This document shows, in pieces, positions 44,001-52,695 of a stretch of 64,000 nucleotides of DNA; positions within the stretch are counted from its first letter, which is position 1; the number at the start of each line of letters is the position of its first letter. The notes under the pieces were generated by a model that saw only the letters and a list, made by a program, of their open reading frames with translations, was not told the DNA's origin and searched no databases. Origin of the DNA: Motacilla alba alba (Eukaryota > Chordata > Aves > Passeriformes > Motacillidae); the NCBI RefSeq assembly GCF_015832195.1, contig NC_052018.1:57349666-57413665 (forward strand). The letters run 5' to 3'. The translations under genes were made by a program, and so were the position numbers.

Positions 44001-46111
44001 TTGAGTTAAAAACCCCTTCCAAACTAGACTCATTAAAAAACCCAGATATTTCACATACCTATTGTTCTTACTGCATCTTTTTGGTCAACTCTGAAGAGAT
44101 TTATTCTACCATCTTCTCCAACAGTGACAATTTCTGGGTTGTTGCAGACGACTCCTGTACAGGCTGCTCCACCACAAGATGTGTCTTGATCCACGTGATA
44201 ATGAGCTTTCTCCCACCGGTGGTCGGCAGATAATGTCTAAGTAGTAACCAGACATGAAATTATGGTCTTAAGTAATGAACCCAGTAGAACAAATCTTCCA
44301 GCATATTCATGAAACCAGAAACAAGCTCCAGGAAAGCCACACTTTTTTGTGGGAATGAGAGCCTCCTATACAAATACAAATCAAAAGATCTAAGTTTTCA
44401 TCAACTCTTAAGCAAACAACCCTTCTATGATATGGTAATTACTTCTTCTCTGAACCACTGTGTTCACATGACCTAGCAATTAGAAATAACACTATGTACT
44501 GTAAAATGTCTTTCACTAGGCTGATGTATTCAGTATTTCCTCAGGACAGGGGAAAGGAGCTGATGCCCTTAGAAAATAAAAGGTGAGATTCAAATCTTGA
44601 TTGCAAGAAACTTAGTTTATTTTAGGTACCACACCAAATTATTAACTGACATTCACCTTTACTGTGTCATTGTGAACATATTTAAAAAGGTAATAATGCA
44701 TTTATTTCCAGTGATTTATAATCAAAGCAAAAGACTACTGAGTTTACATATCTTCCTTCACATGGCACACATGAAAATTTATTCATAATTTGTTAGAATT
44801 GAAAAGAAGTAATTCAGTTCAATTATACTTGATAAGGCAGGTAGAAGTCCATTAATATCTACTGCCCCAAAACACTCTAATGTCTTAAAGTATGTTTTCA
44901 ATGAATGGGCAGTTTAGCTACAGATACAGACAAGGAGATACCCCAGTCTCTCTCACTCTGGAATCTAGTTTATGTAGCATGTGTGTAAAATGCTCTTTTC
45001 TTTCCTTGTATGTGTCAAGTCAAAGCTTTTTTTAACAGACTTTAAAAAGAAATTAATTTTGGTAGCCAGATGTTTTTTATGCTAAGATCAAAGCAACCTG
45101 TATTACAGAGAATAGTATCTTAAAGCCAGTGCATGTCACATACCTGGTTATTTGGATGATGACGGAATATAGTTACAGTTCCTGTTGATGAGGCAGCCAC
45201 AATTCTCTCTTGATCCAAAAACTAGACAGAGATAACAAGAATGCTATTAGCCAGTGTTAGTACCAAGGTGGTAATTTTGATTTTAGAGTAATCTAAATTA
45301 TTGGTACGTGTAGGGGAAAAAAAACAAACCCACAAAAACCACAGCAATATTGATTGGTTTTGTCCTTTTTCTTCCTAAGAATTTTTTGGCCAATCTCAGC
45401 ATTTTGACAGCTCATTCTCACTCAACTTCTCCTAAGTGAGAAGCCCTTAAAAAAATAGGGATCTATTCAACACAGCTATTTTACCTGCATATCCATAACA
45501 TCACCGTTGTGCTGGATGTCACACAGCAAATGAGGTTCTCCATGATATTCACCGTTGAGGCCCGCATTTCCAAGGTCGCCAGCAGACCAAACGGAGATCC
45601 TGTTATCCTGAACGGAAACGATACCACAATTACTCGAAAACGCTTTTGAAAGTACCTAGCAGTAAGGCTCAGCCAGGGAAAGCAATAGGCTGCGGGCTGC
45701 GCCCCGCTCCCGAGGAAGCCGCCGCCGGCCGGAGGGAAGCGCTTGCCCAGAGGGATAACGCTGCCGAGCGCCGGGGCGGCCCCACGGCTTCCTTGCGGAC
45801 GCGAGCACGGCACGGTCAAGCGAAGGGCGGGACTGCCGAGCCAGGCAGTGCTCACGGCCGGCTCCGGCCCCGCTCGCCCGCACCAAGCGGCGGAGGCGCA
45901 GGGGACCGAGGCGGCGTGGGGTGCTGCCGCCACCCGCCCCGCGCTCCGGCGGGAAGGTCGTGCCGCGCCTCCGGGCTCGCCCGGCCGGTACCTCGTTGTC
46001 CCAGGAGCCGGTGGCGAAGATGTCGGGGGGCTGGAGCGCGGCGGCGGGCAGGGGCCGCCAGCGCGTCCGGCTGATCTTCTGCGACACGAACTTGGCGCTC
46101 ACGTCCTCCAT
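37885..46111 (-). CDS. NUP43: Nucleoporin 43 (WD40 protein), complete
   Basis: Subunit of the Nup107-160 (Y) complex, a scaffold of the nuclear pore that also sits on kinetochores in mitosis. Coding exons: 45992-46111, 45485-45607, 45144-45221, 44059-44236, 42361-42496, 41334-41485, 39367-39489, 37885-38099. They total 1125 nt, or 374 aa plus TGA (human 380). The fold is a seven-bladed WD40 propeller. Visible repeat signatures are [19 protein letters not shown] and [10 protein letters not shown], with [10 protein letters not shown] as a diverged blade end. Exon 1 begins [20 protein letters not shown]. The C-terminal part ([20 protein letters not shown] onward) closes the propeller. The start ATG has a strong context (G at -3 and +4). 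All junctions keep frame, and there are no disruptions. Confidence 0.97.
38100..39366 (-). other. NUP43 intron 7
   Basis: 1267-nt intron. It contains a 17-bp-period tandem duplication (AGTGCTTATCTAAG at 39198-39211 and 39215-39228). Otherwise nothing. Confidence 0.85.
39367..39489 (-). CDS. NUP43: NUP43 exon 7
   Basis: 123 nt: (M)[20 protein letters not shown] then [20 protein letters not shown]. Acceptor cttccag, donor CATCAAG|gtaagg. Confidence 0.95.
39490..40374 (-). other. NUP43 intron 6, part outside CR1
   Basis: Part of intron 6 next to exon 7. It has an A/G-rich stretch at 39676-39720 (GGGGGAAAG, then AAGAAAAA runs). Nothing else is seen. Confidence 0.8.
40375..41218 (+). repeat. CR1 LINE copy with ORF2 remnant (in NUP43 intron 6)
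   Basis: Longest CR1 copy in the window. The first part (40375-40610) encodes an ORF2 piece ([15 protein letters not shown], then [19 protein letters not shown]) lying between the endonuclease and reverse transcriptase regions of CR1. The second part has 'tcaacctgtcagcctcagc' and the 3' end from 'gataggacaaagggcaatgg' to 'aaccattctgtgattc'. Most of the reverse transcriptase is deleted and the frame is broken, so it is dead. Orientation is plus, antisense to NUP43. It lies in intron 6 (39490-41333) and its 3' end stops about 115 nt from exon 6. Confidence 0.92.
41334..41485 (-). CDS. NUP43: NUP43 exon 6
   Basis: 152 nt: (L)[20 protein letters not shown] then [20 protein letters not shown] and LLNAHEAE. 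Acceptor tttgcag, donor GCAGAAA|gtaagt. The next Met is split across the junction. Confidence 0.95.
41486..42360 (-). other. NUP43 intron 5
   Basis: 875-nt intron. Nothing recognised. Confidence 0.85.
42361..42496 (-). CDS. NUP43: NUP43 exon 5
   Basis: 136 nt: [20 protein letters not shown], then [20 protein letters not shown], one WD repeat. Acceptor ttgcag, donor TTCTTT|gtaaga. The split Leu codon is completed in exon 6. Confidence 0.94.
42497..44058 (-). other. NUP43 intron 4
   Basis: 1562-nt AT-rich intron. Nothing recognised. Confidence 0.85.
44059..44236 (-). CDS. NUP43: NUP43 exon 4
   Basis: 178 nt, residues 108-166 plus one base: [20 protein letters not shown] onward, with [20 protein letters not shown]. 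Acceptor acttag, donor AATAG|gtatgt. Confidence 0.95.
44237..45143 (-). other. NUP43 intron 3
   Basis: 907-nt intron. Nothing recognised. Confidence 0.85.
45144..45221 (-). CDS. NUP43: NUP43 exon 3
   Basis: 78 nt, residues 82-107: [20 protein letters not shown] then HHPNNQ. Acceptor gtctag, donor AACCAG|gtatgt. Confidence 0.95.
45485..45607 (-). CDS. NUP43: NUP43 exon 2
   Basis: 123 nt, residues 41-81: [16 protein letters not shown] to [11 protein letters not shown]. Acceptor gttcag, donor ATGCAG|gtaaaa. Phase 0 at both ends. Confidence 0.95.
45608..45991 (-). other. NUP43 intron 1
   Basis: 384-nt GC-rich intron within the CpG island. Open frames here and beyond are composition artefacts. 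Confidence 0.85.
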
Positions 46112-46480
46112 GGCCGCGCCCGCCCCGCGCCCGCTCCCGCCCGCCCCGCGCCGCGCGCGCTGATTGGCTGCGGCGCGACGGCGAGCGCGGAGGGACAGGC
46201 CGGGGGCGCGGCGGGGTGCGCGGGCCGTGCCGCGCCGCGCCGGGAGCGGCGCTGAGGCGGCGGCGGCCCCGCCGTCTGTAGGAGCCGGCCGGCGCCTGCT
46301 GCCCGCGGGCACCGGGACGGGATGGGGCGGCGCTGCGGTCTGCCTGGCCCCTGCGAGCCGCTGCACCGGCGCCTATCGGCTCGGCGTCGGTTTCAGGTCG
46401 GGTCCGGAGTGGAGGAAACAGAAGAAGACGCGATGGTGCCGCTGGGTTCCCTGTCTGCTCGGCTGGGCCGCGACCACCGG
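45680..46480. promoter_or_regulatory. CpG-island promoter of NUP43
   Basis: CpG-dense block covering NUP43 exon 1, intron 1 and upstream DNA. A minus-strand CCAAT box (ATTGG on plus, 46163-46167) lies 52-56 nt upstream of the start codon, so the 5' UTR is probably very short. Promoter function is inferred from position. Confidence 0.78.
45992..46111 (-). CDS. NUP43: NUP43 exon 1 (start codon)
   Basis: Residues 1-40: starts [20 protein letters not shown] and ends [11 protein letters not shown]. Donor AACGAG|gtaccg. It lies in the CpG island. Confidence 0.95.
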
Positions 46481-46592
46481 CACGCTGTGTCCGTGTGTCA
46501 CCTGTGCATGCCGTGCACCGACTCCTGTTTTCTCTAAATGAGTGACTTACACAGCGACTAAGCACTTCTGGTCTAAGATCTGCTTTTAAGTA

Positions 46593-47076
46593 TGTCCTGC
46601 TTTCAGCTGGGGCAGAATTAATTTTCTTCAGAGTAACAGCCACAGCACTGTGTTTCGGATTTCATGTGAGAATAATGGTGACAACACACTGATGCGTTAC
46701 TTGTTGCTGAGTGGCACTTATTCCAAATCGAGATCTTTTCAGTCCTCGCTCTGCCGGTGAGCAGGTGGGTGAGAAGCCAGGAGGGAGCCGACTGGCCAGA
46801 GGGATATTCCATACCATGGAATATTACACGCACTGTATAAACTGGGGGACATTGGCCAGGAGGGACCAGTTACTGCCTAGGGACAGGCTATTTATCTTCT
46901 TCGATTTGAATTATTAAAGGTATTAAGAGATAAGTTGTTATTATTATCTCAACCCATTGTTTTTTTACATTGGTTTTATTCCAGTTGTCCTCCCCATTCC
47001 CCCTGGGGTGGGCTGGAGTGGGTTTGTGTGACCAAATATTTGCCTGGTACTTGCTGGCTGGGCTTAAACCATGATA
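46593..47076 (+). mobile_element. Solo LTR of an avian ERVL-type endogenous retrovirus (degraded)
   Basis: Starts 'tgtcctgctttcagctgggg' and has 'acagcactgtgtttcggatt' and 'acaacactgatgcgtta'-like text. It then has the marker 'gggatattccataccatgga' (46801-46820), a TATA-like TATAAA (46836-46841) in 'tataaactggggg', and a 3' part ending 'ggctgggcttaaaccatga'. These phrases match, from memory, an LTR family common in bird genomes. No internal gag/pol/env sequence is next to it, so it is a solo LTR, with internal loss compared with my recollection of the family. Exact family name and borders need a Repbase/Dfam comparison. It starts about 480 bp upstream of the NUP43 start codon and points toward PCMT1. 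Confidence 0.8.
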
Positions 47077-50000
47077 ATGTACTTCCAAGTGTTACTCTCA
47101 TTGCTCTGACAGATTCCTATGTGTACAGAAATAAACAGAGTATTTTTTTTGTCCTAAATGGTATCTTAAATCAAAGAGGAGCACACATTTACTTCCTTTC
47201 TAGTATTTCACTTGAAACCTAAACAGCTATGCAATAAAAAGTTTAGAGGTTAGTTGTAAAATTAAAGGCTGACCCAGTTGTGTTGTCAGTTGTCATTTCA
47301 GGGGATGAGACTATTGGTCCAGTCACTGCAGTACAGTAAGGGACTTTCTCACAAAGATTTTTACAACTTCATTTTCTGCTGCATTTTTTTTTCCAAAGCT
47401 GATGCTGCCAGGTCTCGGAGGTTCTGTCAGATGACCTTAACAGTGGCTTGGACAAATTTTCCACTGTGTACTGCAGTTTTCCTGCTAAAGGCATCTGTCA
47501 GATTTCTTCTATACAGCATTTTTTAATTCCTCATCAAGTCTGCTATGCTGTTTTGTAATCCCTCAAGTGTGATACCAAACCAGTGATATTTTATGTGCTT
47601 CATGCATCTTTTGAACTTCATTTAACTTTTTCTTCCATAATTACATTCAGCAGAATCCAACACTGAACATATTCCAAAAGCTGGATGCTATAGTAGTCTA
47701 CCATACTGCAAACATACCTTAAAAAAATCTTTGTTGCATGTGGCAGTAGCGTTGTTATTCTACAGTAGCAAATGCTTCTGGCACCCTTTATTAAGCTGCT
47801 CACAGCAGTTCTGCAAGTCACTGTTGACTCCAAGGGTATTTTCAGCTAATTATAACACTTGTGAGAAATATCAATAGGCAGCCTCAGAATGCAGCTACAG
47901 ACCAGAGAGCTAAAAGGTGAATAGAAAATACTTTGGGATTATTGAAAAGTTCTATTAGGCAAATATTTGTGTTGGTTAGTTTGTGATTTCTTTGTGTATT
48001 ATTTTACCTTGTGCTTTTGGATGATTTCTTTCTTTGCTCAGGATTGCTTGTTCAAAAGCATTTGGGAAGTATTAAGGGAAGTAAGTTGGACACAGGCTTA
48101 TTTTCACTTAGAGGAAAAGAAGTGTCACAGTTTTTCTTCCCTGTCCTACATTTTTTAAAGAAAATGTTGGCAGCATGTTGTATGACGGAAGTGAGAGCTG
48201 TGACAGATTTAGGGCTGCTTTGTAAACCTTTAAATGTATTCTCTGTGCTTGATCCCTATGAAAAATGTGTACTGTGTTAGTATAGCATTTCAGTATTGGC
48301 AGATTTAAATAAATATATCAAAGGTGGAAATAAGCACCAGGAGAAAATCCCCTCATCTAGTATTTCTGTGGTTTTCAAGAAGGATGTTAAGTCTAGATGA
48401 AGCTGACTCTAAGCCTTGGGTCCAAACATACCAGCTAAGACAAAAAGGAGCATCTACAGACTACCCTTAAATATGGCTAAAGGTGGGAGTGTGAGTGAAA
48501 GGGAAGAAAACTGAAAGCCTGCCTGTCTCTGAGAGAAAGTAGGGGGGCTGAGAACAGAGGCACTTACTAGATCAGTGATTGTACTAGGGCACAATAAAGC
48601 TAATTCTGAACTGGATTTGCTTATAATCTGCTTTTCTACAATCATCATTGAACAATATTTAAAGAAAGTTATTTGGAGATGCCAAAACAATGTTTATAGC
48701 TGGTAAGAATTCCTGGAACTGTGCCCAGTTCATTCTCTTGAACGGGTACAGTTACAGTGCAGTGTATTGCAGAGCAGATGTAACAGCAGAGGGCCCAGCC
48801 CTGAGTGCAGTCATAATCCTTGCCCTTGGCTGGGGCTCCCCTCTGGGCTGGGACACCCTGCTCTTGGCCTGAGCTGTGTTGTAGGAGGGCCTGTGCTCAG
48901 CCATGTTGCCCAAACTTGGTGGCTGGCTTGACTTTTGGGGCCTGGCTTCACTCGATGGCAAAACCATTTCTGTCCCCAGCCCTGCTCCGCTTGCTTTGCT
49001 TGGATGCTGTGGGATGGTGTGTCATCTGGAAGGCTGACCTTCCTTCATGAAGGGGTCCCAGTTCTGCTGCTCCCTAATGGGGAAAGTCACTGATGTGACT
49101 GAGTCCTTCTCACCTCATCTTTCAGTGCAGAGCTGGTAAAACATGGATGTGGAGTTCAAAATAATGTAAACTTCTGAAATGGTAATAAAAAAGGATGGTA
49201 CACATCAAACTGACTTGAGCTTATAGGAAAAGAAATGAGATGAAGGAGAGTGATTAAGTTAAAAAACAGAATGGAGTCAAGAAGAGGAGGGAGTGTAGGT
49301 GTAAAAGCCAATTAGCGTAGGGTTTGGGACATAACTGCGGAAATGTACAGCAGGAACATTTCACAAGAAAATTTCTGCTTGTGGTATACAGAAGCAGATG
49401 GGAGCAGACAGTGATGAGCAATTTTTCAAATTCTTTCTAAATTCAAAGAATTAAAAAAAATCTAATGGGCTTATGTGGTGGGAGGGAAGGAATGAAACAG
49501 AAATAGTAGCTTGGAGGGGTTTATATATATATATGTATGTAAGTACAGCTAGAGGATTGGGATGTGGGTGAATGTGCAGCGAAGGAAGAAGAGACGATGT
49601 GCTTACCGTTAGTGGGATCTTCGTGTCAGAACAATCCTATGGTGGCCCACTCTGGCTGCTGGCATTCCTGTGCCTTTTCTATAAGAGGACCATCCATGCA
49701 GCAGCTCCCTGGAGAGTCCAGGGAAATGGCTCTACATGTGGAAAATGGAGGTGCCTGAAACTGACAGTGGATATCCAGGGACCAAGGTGCTCAAACTGAT
49801 TTGGACAAGTGAGAGGGCATAGGATACAGAAATCCTGAGTATCAGAGCAAATTGTGAGGTTCCACATGAATGATGATGGCCAGAAAACAATTATTATTTC
49901 TGCTCGTATTTTACACTGGTAAAGAATGTCTATGTTGCTTTTAGTTTAGTCTCAACGGATGTGCTCTTGATAGGTTTTTAAAATGTACTCATGGCCTGGG

Positions 50001-51770
50001 ATTGTGGAAAGAGTTAGGGACTCCTGCATTTGTTTACTGCTTAAATGGGTGCATCCTGCTGCTATTGGTGCATGTTAGTTTCCCAGGGCCCTTCGAGGCA
50101 ACTTGGCTTGTCATAGAGCTCCTGGAAGCCTGCCAAGCCAAGAGCTGTTTCCTTCACACATGCCTGGTATCCATCCAAGACACCCCAGATATTGTTAAGG
50201 AAGGCCCACACTTGTTTTCATTCTCTGAATACCCATGTCAAGAACATGGCAAATAGGTACACTCAGTCAGAAAGCGACTGGGCAAGACTGCAAACTCCTT
50301 AGAGAGAAATGCGGGCTTGCTCCTGGTGCTCTGTGACAAGCCTAAGCCTAATTCAAGCTGGTCCTGGTAAGCAGCATCAGCTTGTATGTAAATGGTTTCT
50401 GTTGTGGTTTTGGTCTCCCAAGGGGGTAAGTATCCCTGGAATGCTTTTAAACAAGGGCCAGCTATTTTCTTGGCAGCAACCTCGATATGTGACAGCAATG
50501 CAGTTTGCTTGCATCTGACAACAGAAAATGTCTTTTGCATTTAAAACAATGAAGTATTTCTGTACTGTACTTTTACAATGTCTGTCTGTTGTCTGTACTT
50601 GCTGCCCTTTGGGAATTCCTCTCACTCCATGGTTTCTTTCCTTCTGTCTCAGCCCACTGGGTGTATCAGGGAGACCTTTTATATTCTGGGACAGGCTGGG
50701 AACCTCACATGGACTGCAGCTGCAAGATCACACTTAGAAGTTGTTAGATGGAGAGCACAGAATGAAGCAGTAGATCTGTCTCCAGGATTAAAAGAACCAG
50801 ATGGGAAGTCTATGGATGGGATCTGGTATATGCATTGAGCAACTGTCAGATTTGCCCTGGACTGACTGCAAAGAAGAGAAGCAGATTCCCACCTTCACCT
50901 CTTCACCTGAACCAGCATGAAATAGATGTGTTGTGTGAAGATGGAACAGGTTCAACACTCCCAGCCAAGATGGGCTCTCTCACAGAAGATACAATGTGTG
51001 TAATCTCCCATGGGGGTATCCTAGGCTGTGTATCTGCTGGACGACATCTTATTTTCCTCAATGTTTATACAATATACTATTGATAGGGCCAACCTATCTA
51101 TAGTTATGTATCACTGTTCTCAGGTTTTAAAAGCCAAGCACTGAAAAATGTGCTGTCTGGTACCATGTAGATGAAATACCTGTGTCAGTGTGCCTGGTTA
51201 AGGAAGGAAATGCTGCACAACTATTCCCAGGTGTGTGAAGTCCATTTGCAGGGTCAGAAGGTAGCACAAGTGCAGAAGTCACAGTACTGACAGTATATAC
51301 AGAAACGTGTATAAATAACAGGTGGCAAATGAATATTGGCAGCAAAATTAATCATAAAGGAGTTTCAGAGCCGGGAGAAATACTACACGATGGTAGAAAG
51401 TGAATTCTCTGGTTTTCCTGGTTATGTTACAGGCTGTGGGAAGATCTGAAGGTGCTAAAACTTTTCCCTTAAGACTGTTACTTCATCATGGACCTATGCT
51501 GGGACACAAGGCCCATTGACATTTGCAAAATTCTGAGCTATTGTCCTGGGCACCTCTTAAAAGGAATTTTAATTTGTAACTTTGTCCTACGTCATCGGCA
51601 TTGCACCGGTAGATGCTCCTGTGAAACATCGGTATTTTGGCGGCCTTTAGCCAATGTACGGCTGTGCCAACTCTTCATATCCTTCCACCCGCTGCCATTC
51701 TCGTGTTGTTTCCATGGATGGAAATTCCAGGAAATTCAACATTCCAGGTCGCACCCGCCCGGCCCCGTCC
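47077..51770. other. Intergenic region NUP43-PCMT1
   Basis: 4.7 kb with no recognised gene. A (TA)n run lies near 49520-49540. Open frames are all short (under 100 codons) and lack domains. Enhancer content cannot be judged from sequence alone. Confidence 0.7.
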
Positions 51771-51789
51771 CCTCACCGTGGCCTGCCGT

Positions 51790-51820
51790 GGACACGCGCG
51801 GGACACGCACGGGACACGCA
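51790..51820. repeat. 11-bp tandem repeat (GGACACGCRCG)
   Basis: Units at 51790-51800 and 51801-51811 plus a partial third (51812-51820), differing at one base. It sits just upstream of the first CCAAT box of the PCMT1 promoter. Confidence 0.8.
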
Positions 51821-51837
51821 GCTCCCGCGCCACCTGA

Positions 51838-51939
51838 CCAATGGCAGCCTCCAACACGTAGGCCTGGCCCGCGCGGGCTGGCCGCGGCCAATAGGCGCGC
51901 CCCATGCAAAACACCGCGCCGGGAGACGCCGCTAATTGG
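51838..51939 (+). promoter_or_regulatory. Triple CCAAT-box cluster upstream of PCMT1
   Basis: CCAAT at 51838-51842 and 51888-51892 on plus, and ATTGG (CCAAT on minus) at 51935-51939. Spacings are 50 and 47 bp. Regularly spaced CCAAT boxes are typical NF-Y promoters. They lie about 460-570 bp upstream of the long-isoform start codon. The role is inferred. Confidence 0.65.
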
Positions 51940-52402
51940 CTCCGTCGCAAGGGCGGCGGGTCGCGCGCTGGGCCGGAGCCCGAGCTGGCGGCGCAGCTAC
52001 CGTGATGGGGCTCGCCCGCCCCGACACCGCCTTCTCCGGTACCCGGCGTGTACCGACTTGTGTCACGGGAGTGGCTAAGGCCGGGACGGGGGGGAAAGTG
52101 CGTGCGCACCGAGGCGCCGTTTCGCTATCTCATTCATTAACACGGCTCCTAAGTTCACATACCCGCGCCCCCAGACACGTTCCGCCCCGCCGCCGTTTCT
52201 GAGGGGAGGACAGGGCTGCGGTCTCGCCGCCAGCGCGGGATCCGGGGCCCCGGCAACAAAACGCGCGGGCCGGGAGCAGCCGCTGTGCATCCCCGCCCCG
52301 GCGCGCGAGGATCCCCCCACGCGCGCCCCTGGGCGCGGTGGGCGCGCATGCGCGGGGGGGCACGGCGGCGGCCGGCGGAGCGGCGGCGGCGGCGGCCGGG
52401 GC

Positions 52403-52661
52403 ATGTCGGGCGCGCGGGGCGGTGGGCGCGTGGCCCCTCCCCTCGGCGAGCGCGCGGCAGCCGCAGCGGCGGCGGCCGCGGGAGGAGGCGGCGAGGAGGC
52501 GGCGCCTGTGTCGGCGCTGGAGGTTGTGTCCTTCCTGGGGAAGCTGCTGTGCGCAGTCGCGGCGCTGAAGGCGGCTCTGTACCTGCTCCGCAGAGTGTGC
52601 CTAGCGATGGCCTGGAAGTCGGGCGGCGCCAGCCACTCCGAGCTCATCCACAACCTCCGCA
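52403..52661 (+). CDS. PCMT1: Protein-L-isoaspartate O-methyltransferase, exon 1 only
   Basis: Repair enzyme that methylates isoaspartyl residues in aged proteins using S-adenosylmethionine. Only exon 1 is in the window: 86 codons plus one base, donor CTCCGCA|gtgagt. The core start MAWKSGGASHSELIHNLR is at 52607-52660; it is the usual cytosolic isoform start (G at -3 and +4). In frame upstream, ATG 52403 opens a 68-residue extension: Gly/Arg-rich, then nine Ala (residues 18-26), then Gly/Glu. A hydrophobic stretch of about 25 residues (LEVVSFLGKLLCAVAALKAA onward, residues 39-62) follows, ending RRVCLA before the core Met. The human long isoform has a comparable extension (58 aa). The catalytic SAM-binding motifs lie in later exons, right of the window. 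Identity is sure; which start is used in vivo is not. Confidence 0.93.
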
Positions 52662-52670
52662 GTGAGTCCC

Positions 52671-52695
52671 GGGGCGGGGGCGCGGGCGGGCGGGG
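52671..52695 (+). other. G-quadruplex-type sequence next to PCMT1 exon 1 donor
   Basis: Five G runs of 3-5 separated by 1-3 bases (52671-52674, 52676-52680, 52684-52686, 52688-52690, 52692-52695). It starts 10 nt after the exon border, on the transcribed RNA's sense strand. Confidence 0.75.

Noticed and set aside
45646..46643. Open frames of 142-263 codons around NUP43 exon 1
   Set aside because: Only the segment 45992-46111 in one frame is real (NUP43 exon 1). The rest is composition-driven.
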